Shown here one piece after another: positions 1 to 10,123 of a DNA stretch of 64,000 bases (the first letter of the stretch is position 1; every line of letters starts with the position of its first letter). Source of the stretch: Isoetes taiwanensis (lineage: Eukaryota; Streptophyta; Lycopodiopsida; Isoetales; Isoetaceae). The notes beneath the pieces are model-generated. The model did no database searches, had not been told where the DNA came from, and saw only the letters and a program-made list of their open reading frames with translations. The stretch spans positions 4,766,829-4,830,828 of the forward strand of contig JAJEKV010000041.1 in assembly GCA_021234155.1 (NCBI GenBank), written 5' to 3'. The position numbers were made by a program, and so were the translations under genes.

Positions 1-1565
1 AAGATCGCGACCGCGTTTATTCCGACAAGATTTGCCTTTTATTTAGATAGATATTAGTTAGTTCTAAGCAATGAATTTGTTATACTTTGCCTGCTTACTT
101 GTCCAAACTTTCGCCACGGCGATCTTTGGGAGCATTAGTAATGCTTTTTGAACTTAATAATTAATGTCATCCGACCTCGAGGCCATAAGTGTACAGACGA
201 TTTTTGGCGATTATAATTTTATTGAGCTGATTTACTAATTTTAAACGCTTCATTGTGCTTGCTTACAACCATTTTTTACTTTGCCCGAGGTGATCGCGAC
301 CTATTTCGTGGTCAAACGAGAAAATGAAATTTCTCTAATTAATGAAATCTTGCTTGGAATGCATCTGGATTCAGTATCTTCAAATTGATTCTCATCGTTA
401 GTCTCCTATTTAGGAGTAAGTACATTGTGCTCCAGGCTCGTGCTCTTGTGGCATCTTTTTTGCTTACACAGTTAGATGAGACATGTAAATTTTGTATTTT
501 TTATCTGATTAATAAACTTTTTGGCTTTCGTCCTTCAAAAAAAAATATATTTGCAAAACGACATAGGAGTAGTCCGTTATCAAGCATCATTCATGCCTAG
601 TTACCCGGTTGCAACATCCGCCATCCAGAAACGCACGAGACCGCCAATTTACAGGGAACAATGGGTTTGGAGCAGTCACCATCATATCCTAGGTATATTC
701 CAGCATATACCTAGGATATGCCGCAAACCCACATAAGCGAGGGTTTGCCCCCCTAAAAAGGGATTAAAGGTTTCTCTCACTATACACAGTCTATTTGTAC
801 TTGTCTACATTAGGCTATGCTTTAAGTATAAATATTGCCATTTTTTTGGAATAATAAAATGGCAACAATATGAGAAAGGGAAATGTTTCCTATTATATCG
901 TATGCATGGGGACTTGTTAACCAACATGAAAATTAGTCTTCAAGGTTTGGTCACTTTGACATGCTGCATTGTCAATATGCTCGAAGATTGCTTATTTTCC
1001 CTTGTTGCAATGCCTACATGCATGTCTATTTTAATGGGTTAAAAGTGCATTGGGATGTGAAAACTAAAAGAGTCTTATGCACATGCTTGTAGCAAACAAT
1101 TTTTACATCAATATATGAAGGATATATAATAAGTGACAATAAATGCTGGCCCCTTATACTTTCACCTTAATTTATCAACCTCAAGATGAGAAACTCTTGG
1201 GTACCTTGTTTGGCTTTTCTTGATAATTTTTAGCTTGATCTTGCTCGGATGCAACCCCTGGAGGGCCTTTTTGCTAGTTTGTATTTCTTTTTTTTTGTTG
1301 AAGGAAGGGATACACAATACACCCACAATTTGAAGAAAAATATGATCTAAATTTTGTAAAAATTCATAAATCATAGATCATTGGAACAACTTGTTCCTCT
1401 AAATGTAGGAAATTTCCTCTTGACTGATTACTTTGAGTCTTGGTTGGTACTATAGAGAAATGGACAGATGTGAAGGGACTAGAGTGTTGGTTGGTGGTAT
1501 ACAGATGTAAAGAGACTAGAGTTGCATGAAACACAACTAATTTCATCCAGTTTTGGCAAGCAGAG
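1..1565. other. No gene recognised (left edge)
   Basis: AT-rich DNA with frequent stops in all frames. Short open stretches here (about 70 codons) have no recognisable motif and no codon bias. The only distinct structure is the palindrome at 683-720, annotated separately. Confidence 0.6.
683..720. repeat. Perfect 16-bp inverted repeat with 6-nt loop
   Basis: The left arm CATATCCTAGGTATAT (683-698) is the exact reverse complement of the right arm ATATACCTAGGATATG (705-720); the loop is TCCAGC. A weaker outer pairing of GGGTTT (about 663-668) with AAACCC (725-730) could extend the stem after a mismatched gap. It could be a small RNA hairpin, a MITE remnant or a replication scar; the sequence alone does not separate these. 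Confidence 0.7.
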
Positions 1566-2306
1566 TTATGGCAAACGTGCAATTGCCAATAAGAGCAGGG
1601 ATTGTTTGATGATTGCTTGATCGTCCGATGTCGGTGAAGGTTTATATGGAGCACCTCGAAATTGGAAAGTGAGGTAAGGGACACCATTGAGAGTCTCTAG
1701 AACATCAAAGCAAATAGGCACAAGATGTGCATCTATTAGATGCCAATAAGCACTTTCCTCAATGTAGGGGATCTTATCACTATATTTAAAAGAATAGTTG
1801 AGAGGTAAAGGGGCTTTGCATCTCGAGATGGTAGTATATCCGACAATGATGCTTTGCATATCATGAAAGAACTGGGAGTTGCTAAGAAGAGGAATAGGTG
1901 GGCGGTGGATTTGGGGACCAAAGAGGACCATGTTTTTTGGAGAGCGCTTGTGGTGGGTAAGACAATAGGAGAGTGTACGGTTGAAAAGCAACGTAGGGGG
2001 ATTAGGCATTAGTTTCAGAAGAGCATCAGGATGATAAGAATCACTGATTTCAGTACGCGCGCATCCAATAGTGATTCTGCTAGGTTCACAACCAAAATAG
2101 AAGGTCACATTTTCAAACACATAGTCAATGTCATGCCTTTCTGTCTCTATCATCCACCTCTCCACATTTTGTTTAGGCCACAAAATCTCTACTTCGTTGG
2201 CCTCAACCTCAACCTCAATATAACCATTTTGTTTACGGATAATATTTCCTACTTCCTTGGCCTCTGTGACCGCTAAGAACAATAAGAACCAAATTGCAAC
2301 AGACAT
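1566..2306 (-). CDS. Truncated nepenthesin-like (A1) aspartic protease homologue, probably inactive
   Basis: A 246-residue frame, ATG at 2306-2304 and TAA at 1568-1566. Residues 1-16 form a good signal peptide (MSVAIWFLLFLAVTEA). The rest follows the landmark order of the plant nepenthesin/TAXi-type pepsin family: ENVTFYFGC (compare 'vtFGC'), then LSYCLTHHKRSPKNMVLFGP (compare 'FSYCL...LlFGp'), RPPIPLLSN (compare 'TPLL.N'), SIIVG (compare 'gIsVG'), IPYIEESAYWHLIDA (compare 'TYLpe.aY..LidA') and CFDV...VPYLTFQFRGA (compare 'vPtltf.F.Ga'). The usual length is 400-480 residues. The N-lobe with the first catalytic DTG(S) is missing, and the second DSGT is replaced by YSDK, so proteolysis is not expected. 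It may be a live secreted decoy-type homologue or a pseudogene. The family assignment is by eye. Confidence 0.55.
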   Translation of the reverse strand: MSVAIWFLLFLAVTEAKEVGNIIRKQNGYIEVEVEANEVEILWPKQNVERWMIETERHDIDYVFENVTFYFGCEPSRITIGCARTEISDSYHPDALLKLMPNPPTLLFNRTLSYCLTHHKRSPKNMVLFGPQIHRPPIPLLSNSQFFHDMQSIIVGYTTISRCKAPLPLNYSFKYSDKIPYIEESAYWHLIDAHLVPICFDVLETLNGVPYLTFQFRGAPYKPSPTSDDQAIIKQSLLLLAIARLP

Positions 2307-3090
2307 TGTTGGGGTGTGTTCTGTTGGGTACTTGGTGATTTTTTATAATTCTTTTTCTTGCCTTTGTCAAAAGGTAGACGTCTGCGTTTTCCTTTAAAAC
2401 TGAAACAGGAGCCTGCCTTTTCAAGGCTAAATTTGCGTTGAAAAGGATTAAATCCTTGAACTGGATTAATACTGATCCTTTTCTCGATACAAACAGGCAA
2501 TGGCCATAGTCCTGGCCTGTGATGGTGGTGATGAGGAGGGCGGCAGTGGATGGTAATGGTGGTGATGGTGGTCGTTGTTCCATTATTAGATCCCAAAGAG
2601 GAAGACAACAGTGGAAGCACATAACGACGGATCTGGCTATGGCGCCTCTGGAGCTCTTAGACCATGTATTATCATCCACTGGGGTTCCACCACGGTTACA
2701 TCCAAATGGGGTTCAAATAAAAAGACTCTAAACCAATAAAAACAGGGAAACATGCTGCCGAGAAGTTGTCCGGATTTAAGATCCTAGATGGCAAACAGAA
2801 GGATTAGAAGGGCTGGAGCTTCTAAACAAGGAGGTAAAATCCATGCTTTCAATTTCAGGCAACTAATGTAATGCAGGTAACAAATCCATGCTTTCAACAA
2901 ATTTCCACGAATGCCCTGCAACCCTTTACAGTTCAAATGAAATTGAATTACTCTCCGTTTAATATGCAGGAATCTTTCTTCTAAATATATTTGATGAAGC
3001 TGACTGTCTGGAACAGTCAATTATGTATATTTAAAATTTGTGTTAGGTGATATAGACATGTTGAGGGCCTGTTAATAGCACATGTAGTTA
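2307..3090. other. No gene recognised
   Basis: Open stretches on both strands here are short and look like chance. 2519-2580 carries an imprecise GGT/GATGGT-rich low-complexity tract. No exon signature was found. Confidence 0.5.
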
Positions 3091-3096
3091 GAACAT

Positions 3097-3300
3097 GTGG
3101 TCTATTTGCAAGAGGCTTCTCGACAGGAAGGACATGTCTTGAACTGTGCAATGCAGCATATCGTCGCATTAACATTCCTTCATAATCAGTGCACTCCTCC
3201 TACTGTACATGGTGATGTGAAGCCTAATTTAGTTCTTTTGATGCAGGCCGCCAAGAATGAGGACATTGTTAAATGGGTTAAAAGGCAACTGCCAAGGTAG
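3097..3300 (+). pseudogene. Protein kinase catalytic-loop fragment
   Basis: The 67-codon stretch contains LTFLHNQCTPPTVHGDVKPN followed by LVLL. This matches the receptor-like kinase signature 'LxYLHxxCxPPivHxDvKpxNiLL' around the catalytic loop. The HRD/HGD aspartate and the following lysine are kept; the final Asn-Ile-Leu-Leu is altered to Asn-Leu-Val-Leu-Leu. No glycine-rich loop, VAIK lysine or DFG motif was found nearby, so this is an isolated piece of a kinase gene. It lies on the same strand as the Aux/IAA remnant 2 kb downstream, a family that does not carry kinase domains. Confidence 0.5.
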
Positions 3301-3702
3301 ACTCTGGAACATCAGCCATGAGATTGAGAAGATATCTATGATATTTGCCAGCAATTTATGCGTCAATATGTTCCAATAATATTGGATGGTTTGGAAGGGA
3401 AAAAATGCTGACATTCTAGTATGTTGCAGCTGACAGAATATTGGATCTCTTTAGCTACTGGTCTTGGGTATGGGCCCTCACACACTGTCTTTTATACAGT
3501 TCATACGGTCTAGCACTTTGATATGCAGCAGAGTTGGTTAAAAAAGGGGAGACATCAATAGAAGAGTTTCGTTCCGCTCATATCCACTGCTCATATTAAT
3601 TCATGTCATATTCACACCATGTGTTTTCTATGCCTTTGCTTCTTCTCAAAGCTGGGCATGCGTAATTAAAGATGGGGACCCCGTCCAATGTCTATGGTAA
3701 CA

Positions 3703-3784
3703 AAGAATGAAGAAACACTCATTCAAGCAGAACAGAAATATGAAGAGCAGCTGCTGCAGAAGCATGAAGAGAAATATTTTGAGG
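3703..3784 (+). pseudogene. Exon-like charged coiled-coil segment
   Basis: From 3703 one frame reads a strongly charged helix rich in Glu, Gln and Lys (with QAEQKYEEQLLQKHEEKYFE) and runs straight into a GT donor-like site (gaggttagt). The codon content differs from the AT-rich surroundings. It looks like a stray exon; its gene family cannot be named. Confidence 0.3.
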
Positions 3785-3785
3785 T

Positions 3786-5430
3786 TAGTTTTTCTAGTTT
3801 TAGCTTTATAAGTTTCTTTTTGATATATTACATCAACAGTAAGTGGTTATGATCTTTGTTGGTTCTAGGAATGGCCTTTGGAGCTGTTAATATTTGTATT
3901 TCCTTACCACAACAAGTGTTTCTGCCCAGTAGGTTTTGTAAGTGATTTTTTGTTAAACCTTGTCTAATTTGGAGGTTTTTGCATGTGCATCAGATAGATA
4001 CATTTAGACGTGCAGGCATGATGCTTAAAAGATTATGTCTGAACCAGAACAATTATGTCTTCGGTATTATGTCTAGGAGGAGGATCCGCTCTACTGCATC
4101 AAAGAAATCTCCAGAAAGTTGGAAACATGTCCAGTTAGTGAAAGATCCAAAGACGTGGCCCAGCAGGGGATTGCAGAGTCTACTGTTCTTTTTTCCCTAG
4201 TGTAAATGAGAATACATTTTCAAGATCCCATGAAGACTTTGTGTGCATGGTATTAGACTACGGAGTTGGTTGTAAGTAAGACAATGGTTCGCACAAGTTG
4301 CGTTATGTACCTACTCAATAATCTCAATTGTGATCCACATGCTGCTTATGTTCATAAAGGTTGACTCTAGTTGGGATCTGTCAAGTCCACAGAGGCACTA
4401 TGGCCATCCTCAAGTTGCAAATATTATGTTGGAACATTATACAACTTAAGTGTAGGGTATCCACTAGTATTCCTTTTTAGAAACATTGTACTTGATTTGT
4501 TTGTAGAGCTGGATAGTGGTGCAGAAGTAGTTGGTGGGCTAGTATGGGCTATGACTTTTTTTTATTTTAGCACCTCCATGCTAATGATGCAGAAAACCTC
4601 TGAAACATGTCACGTCAGCTCCATTGTGTTGGTCCTTCAACCATTCTTCAATGGAGAGATATATGGGTCCAACTTTCTTAGCGACAAGTTTTCTTTTAAA
4701 TTGTAAAATTTATCTGGCAAGGCAGGAAATTTCTGTAAGAATGTCTAATATATGCCGTTGCCATATTGTAGGGATACAAAGCATTCAATCGTTTGTTTCG
4801 AGTGCACTAATTTTGAACTATTGGGGAAAAAGAGCAAGGCCATGGTTTCTTATATATGCAGATGGTTTCGAAGCAGATCCTGATGCTTTGTGTGCTTATG
4901 CACCACATTCTCAAAGCATGTCATCCTTAACCACCTGGTCTTCATGTTCAGTCCGGATGCTTTGGGATCTTGTGGATCTCTTCCATGGATGTTTTTATCA
5001 TGCTTTATGGTGTACTTTGGAAACTCATGAACCAATAATGCAAGCTGTGAATAACCCAATTTGTACTCCCGCAACATTGCTGATGCCTATCCTACATCTG
5101 ATCTGTAAATGTAAGCTTTGGAGCTCTGTCATGAGCTCACATTTGAAGACAATTTGTCTACATCTAGAATTTTCTACAGCTTACAGCGAGGATGACATCG
5201 AATCAACTACCAAATGGATACATTCTTGCAATGCAAATTTCGTCAGGAAGTCTTTTACAAGTCAAAAGTTACGAATGTTGCCTCTTGGAATGCTTTAATT
5301 GCTTGATATGCGCAACATGGATCTGGTTGAAAAGCTGTAAGATGCTTTGAAATGATGCATTGCCAAATCATGTTTTTTTTGCAGTTTAAAAGCATGTAGC
5401 AGATTAGTCTATACAGATTGCTTCACCAAA
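3786..5430. other. Gene-fragment zone without an assignable gene
   Basis: It contains a 73-codon stretch (3979-4200) and a 224-codon plus-strand frame (4624-5298). The latter is long for this base composition but shows no domain, repeat or signal I recognise and is not flanked by convincing splice sites; it may be chance. The zone sits between the kinase and Aux/IAA fragments and could include diverged introns of either. Confidence 0.35.
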
Positions 5431-5499
5431 CATTTTGCATATGCGTCTAATTAAAGTGCTTCCAACAAGGACATCTATGTCAAACTCTGTTAGCGATCT

Positions 5500-5916
5500 T
5501 TGTTGTAATGCTTGGACCTCCTTGGAAAACAAGAAGTTGGACTTTGGTTATGGCTTTGATTATGTCCTTACTTATGAGGGCAAGGACAACGATCTGATGC
5601 TCGTCGGAGATGTTCCCATGGGGGTAATTCCACTTCTGCATTCGCATTAGTTTAATTGGGGAAGTCCTTTTTTGCCATTTCATTTTGCAGACTGTTTGTG
5701 AGCACACTGACGAGACAATGGATTATGAGAGGATCTAGGCGACAACGGATTATGAGAAGATCCGATGCAGTTGGCCTTGGTAAGCACATTTTGTGATCCC
5801 ACAGATCGTGAGCACGAAAATGAACTTTACCTATTAATTTCAGTCTTTTGATTAAATCTCGTTTTGTTTTCTAATTTATAGCAGAAAGAGTCAACGAAAA
5901 GGTCGCCTTGCTGTGA
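5500..5916 (+). pseudogene. Decayed 3' end of an Aux/IAA auxin-response repressor gene (three exons)
   Basis: Aux/IAA proteins are nuclear repressors that pair with ARF factors through a C-terminal PB1 domain. Exon a (to 5623) encodes DYVLTYEGKDNDLMLVGDVP, the signature end of that domain (family form '[20 protein letters not shown]'). It ends at GGG|GTAATT; the acceptor is ...TTTTGCAG at 5690. Exon b (5691-5779) in one frame reads LFVS...IMRRSDAVGL, matching the family's 'MFV...RIMKGSEAIGL'. A donor GTAAG follows, an acceptor ...TATAG at 5881, and exon c (5882-5916) ends in TGA. One extra C in GATGTTCCCATGG puts exon a out of frame with exon b, and a 27-bp (9-codon) tandem duplication repeats the IMR motif in exon b. 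The first half of PB1, the EAR and the degron motifs were not found, so this is a broken 3' remnant. Confidence 0.7.
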
Positions 5917-6929
5917 ACATACAACCATGCCTAAGGAAGGGTACCATTTGATTTTTCAAAAGACTGGACTCTTTGTTATCAGTATTCTAGTACCAGATGA
6001 AATAGTTGGTTGCTGCAAAACACTTCTGCTGAAGTTTCTTGTCAGATCACAACTGTTATGCTGAAGAATATGGCGAGATATATCTTTATATATTACTTTG
6101 GTTTTACTAGGTCATTTTGGTTTGCAAACTGAACATAACCCGCCACATGTAATGTGCTTGAAATGTAATATAGAGTATGGATGGTGTGAAACATCATTAT
6201 TATAGCTCCAACATCATTATAATGAAGAGTTTTATGATTCTTCTATGTAGGGAGAATGCCCAAAGTTGCACCAGATATGGAGCCCTTTCATGACGTGGAT
6301 GGGAAAATAATATCTCTCTATTTATCTATCTGTCTATCTATTATGTGAATTTACAGGAGTGACCAGTCCCACATTCTCATTTAAGCAAATCCTTGAGAAC
6401 ATGGTGCAAAAAGTGAGCCAAATCCAAAATATATATCTTTTAAACATTGATGCAAAAACAATTGCTTGCCAAAGGAAATTTAACCATCGATATGTTGATT
6501 GGTGTAGGCTTTCTAAGAAAGTTTTGTATCGCGAAATGCCTAAGAGTTTTGCTGGCCAATAATTTCCTTCAAGCTTAAACAAGTTCTCTTCAACATCTTC
6601 TAGAGAGATCGTCAGTTTTAAAAATAATTGTTTTGAAATAGCAAATCAAACATCTTTTAGACACGACGCTCCTGTATAATCAAACAATCAATAGACACTC
6701 AGTAATGGCAAACTCTAATTTGAATGGATTTTAGAGTCTAGGATTTTAGAAGTTTTCCTAGGGTAGTTACGAGTTTGCTCCAATATTAGAAGCATGCTTA
6801 CTTTGCGACAGAGCATAATATTGAATACTTAAATCTGGAACAGGGAAAGTGAAATGATTTATATTATTTCGACTTGTCAGACCATCAGGTCTATAAGACA
6901 GATTACAGCCATAAAACTTGTCCAAAATC
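5917..6929. other. No gene recognised
   Basis: AT-rich DNA. A short imperfect TCTA tetranucleotide run lies at about 6312-6342. Two overlapping open stretches on opposite strands near 6334-6582 have no motif and are most likely chance. Confidence 0.5.
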
Positions 6930-6934
6930 GAAAA

Positions 6935-7265
6935 TCATATCATTTCGCAAGTACTCATCATCGAGTTGCTCTCTTCTTTCTCGTTCCCACTAGATTCAAT
7001 AACAACACGCTTAATTGCCATCTCTCTCAAGGCCAACATATCAATTAAAAGACTATCTACTATAGGAGCTGGCATGTCAAAGAATTGCTGCAAATTAAGT
7101 AGATTGAAGCCAAACTTGTCCCTTATAGCTTGGTATGCTGGGCAAAGTAGCATTGCATGTTCTTCATCTTCTATTACATCTGAGCCACATGCCTGACATG
7201 TTCAGTACTCCCTTTGAATAATATACCATCTGCCAATGTCCAAATATGCATTTAGGCCCAGATTC
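6935..7265 (-). pseudogene. 3' end of a non-LTR retrotransposon (LINE) ORF2
   Basis: Read on the minus strand, this encodes AYLDIGRWYIIQREY, a stop, then TCQACGSDVIEDEEH, AMLLCPAYQAIRDKF and a further 40 residues. That is the classic C-terminal end of LINE reverse transcriptases: 'GRy....R.C..Cg...iEDE.Hfll.C..Y..iR', with the C-x2-C...H...C metal-binding knuckle intact. The frame runs on to a stop at 6935. One in-frame stop precedes the knuckle, and no reverse-transcriptase domain was recognised upstream (7266-7541), so it is a fragment. Confidence 0.7.
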
Positions 7266-7615
7266 CACCAGGCCGGCAGATTGCAACCTTGCTTGCAACA
7301 AACACCAGCTTATTGGAATCAAAGTGACGGAATCAGCATTCCACAAAAGTCGTGATAGTTTTGTAATTGAAGCTTTCTTGATAGCTGGCATCATTTCGTG
7401 CATCTGCCAGCCATCTGCCGGGCAACATCCCCCGTCACAAAAAATTCTTGTAACTGACTCCACCTCAGGAATTTCCACCCTGCAGTGGAATCCCAACAGC
7501 GGCGTCAGTTGCTTATTTGTTGCCCATCGATTTGTCCTCATAGCAACTGCCGGCCCAGTGGAATCTGGGCCTTAGTCGCATTCTGTAAATAACATGCCTT
7601 TTGCCAAAGAGAGGT
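7266..7615. other. Unassigned stretch next to the LINE remnant
   Basis: Both strands are open for about 110-125 codons, with no recognised motif. The minus-strand frame could be diverged LINE ORF2 sequence upstream of the zinc knuckle, but no reverse-transcriptase motif supports this. Confidence 0.3.
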
Positions 7616-7854
<239 letters not shown>

Positions 7855-8470
7855 GCAGCAGGGTTGCCTAACCCGAGGTGCACACTTTGCTGCAATTCTA
7901 GCTATGCCACATGTCCTGCCACATAAGCTTAATTCTATCTCAATCGTGGATGTTCTAAATTTTGCATCCAACGGCCAGGAAAATCAGAAAAAGCCCAAGA
8001 AAATCGTTGAACAGCAGGTGCGACCTCTGTGCGACTGCCTCCGGTGTGCACCCGACTGAGTTTTTCGACCTGCATGCCGATAATTATCTAAAGATTTTTA
8101 GTTTTAAGTCTCCTTTAATCTTACTTCTGGCATACGCACAGCCTCTGTCACGTAAGTATCAAAGTCATAGATGTCATAGCGATTATCATGTGCAGATGAA
8201 ATAAAGTCTGGAAGAAACGTCTTAATTCTGTAATGTTTTTACAGGCTTGGGTTCATAATCGACTTCTTATCACATGCAACTATTTCTGGTTTTGTATCTG
8301 GAGTGGCTATCATTATTTGTCTTCAGCAACTGAAAGAAATGCTGGGGCAAATGCACTTCACAATCGGGCCAGTGATATAATATCAGTCGTACATACTGTT
8401 TTCCAAAGGCACGACGAGGTAAGAACAATTCTTATGTAGTTCATGATTTTGAACATTCTGAACTGTGGGT
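7855..8470. other. No gene recognised
   Basis: Mixed-composition DNA with short open stretches only. No motif, splice structure or repeat was identified. Confidence 0.5.
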
Positions 8471-9016
8471 GCATACCTCACTCTAGCGCCCTCCTCACTC
8501 TCTCTCTAGCGCCCTCACTGCCCTTGCATACAGCCCCCTTGCTTTGCCCCTTTCTGGCTTTCTCTCTCTAGGGTTTACAATCTCTCTCTAGCCCCAAAAC
8601 CCCCAAACCTCCAAGACGTGCTCTGCCCGAGTTTTTGAGTCCCCAAATTGGATTCTAAGCACCCTTTTCGCAGCCCCCCCAAACTTTGGAATCCCCAAAA
8701 CCCCCAAACCCCCAAAACGTGCTCTGCCTGCGTTTTTGAGTCCCCAAATTGGATTCTAAGCACCCTTTTCGCAGCCAGAGACCACTCAAACTTTGGAACC
8801 CCCAAACCCCCAAACCCCCAAAAACGCGTGTGCTCTACCCGCTTTTGAGTCCCCAAATTGGATTCTAAGCACCCTTTTCGCAGCCGAGACCCTCAAACTT
8901 TGGAACCCCCAAAACCCCCAAACCCCCAAAACGTGTGCTCTACCCGCGTTTTGAGTCCCCAAATTGGATTCTAAGCACCCTTTTCGCAGCCAGAGACCTC
9001 TCAAACTTTGGAAGTC
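8470..9016 (+). repeat. Tandem ~105-bp monomers, probable LINE 5' untranslated region
   Basis: A CTCTCTCTAGCGCCCTC-rich lead-in (8480-8600) is followed by about four direct repeats. The shared core CCCCAAATTGGATTCTAAGC starts at 8641, 8742, 8851 and 8957 (spacings 101, 109 and 106) and continues with ACCCTTTTCGCAGCC, ACTTTGGAA and runs of CCCCCAAA. The spacings are not multiples of three, so the array is not coding. The last monomer runs directly into a GC-rich frame that opens at ATG 9017. Tandem promoter monomers ahead of ORF1 are known from some L1 families; assigning that role here is inference. Confidence 0.75.
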
Positions 9017-10123
9017 ATGGCCACAGAAGATGGGCTAGACTGGGAAACCCAAGGCGAGGGGACGCCACGCAAACGGTCCCGATCAGCCATCATGGACAGG
9101 GGAGAGTCATCCTCCATGAAGAAGGAGGCTCGGGCTAAGGCTAAGGCCCCCTCAGCGCGGCCAGCCCGGCCGGAAGGGATTGATTGCTCGCACCACACAG
9201 AACTCCCCGCCTCGGCAGAGAATTAGAGCCACGCCAATGCGGCGCGGAGGCTAACAATGCCCGTGATTGAGGCTAACAAAGCCGCCGGGCCGGGTATGAC
9301 AAGTTGGAGATGGAGTCCTCGGCACCCCATGTGCTCAGAAGGCAACTGGTGGTCGAGAAGAACCGCATCACAGGTCTGGAGACCTGCACACAACACGAAG
9401 ATGGCCTTGGCCCGGCATACTTCGAAAGCAACAAAGCCGCAGAGCTCACGACATGCAGGCCCCGTTTGTGACTCGCGGTTCATCACTGACACCATGACAC
9501 AGAGAGGAAGCTGGGCAATGCATGAGGCGATGGTCATGGTGTCTCCGGCTTCACGAGGTTGAGGAAGCCACCACCATGGCACGGGGGAGCTTGGTAGCTC
9601 TTGCGGTGACGGAACCACGGCCGGGTTCTTCGAGAGTACGACGGACAGCAAGCTCGCTCTGGGGCGCCCGTGTCTTTGGGCTCGAGCACGCCCGCTACTT
9701 GAGGCACGGAGCTCCGTGGGTTCGCGGCAGCCATTCATGTATTGGGCCGGGGTCTCCCTAGGAGGTTCATAGTCAACCTGCAAAGCCCGCGAGGCGGGGA
9801 GATGGCCAAGCAAAGGCCGAGGCCACGCAAGAGCCGTGCTCCCGACTTCCACCCGGGGCGCAGGACGCAGGCTCGCATCGCTACCCCCGCAACAGCCTCC
9901 CACCGCCGTGCCCGGGACCACGCCATCATGCCCCCACACTCAAGCCACCCCACGCCATCCCAGCCACCACCAAAGACCCCGGCAAAGGCCAGGCCCCGCC
10001 CCACCTTTGACCCGGTGGCCTTGTCAGGTAACTCCAAGAGCGCAGATGGAGAGGCCACAATCTGGTAGTCCGAGGCATGCCAGAATAGGAGGGGGAGAGT
10101 CTCGCCCACAACATCCGAACAAA
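9017..10123 (+). pseudogene. Probable LINE ORF1, 5' part, broken
   Basis: The ATG at 9017 follows the tandem monomers directly and opens MATEDGLDWETQGEGTPRKR, a charged frame that stops at 9224. Coding-like sequence goes on in shifting frames, for example from about 9295 (KLEMESSAPHVLRRQLVVEK) and 9742-10068 (basic, Pro-rich). GC content is far above the surroundings and close to that of 43,085-43,885. No RRM or zinc knuckle was recognised. The ORF1 call rests on position and on the endonuclease piece at 43.4 kb. The piece ends abruptly at the retrotransposon LTR. Confidence 0.4.

Noticed and set aside
8641-9000. CRISPR-like array
   Set aside because: Repeats are long, directly abutting and spacerless, in plant DNA; they are tandem monomers.
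8575-9004. Minus-strand frames of repeated AAKRVLRIQFGDSK-type peptides
   Set aside because: The underlying repeats have spacings of 101, 109 and 106 bp, so the frame is not kept; the sequence is better read as non-coding monomers.
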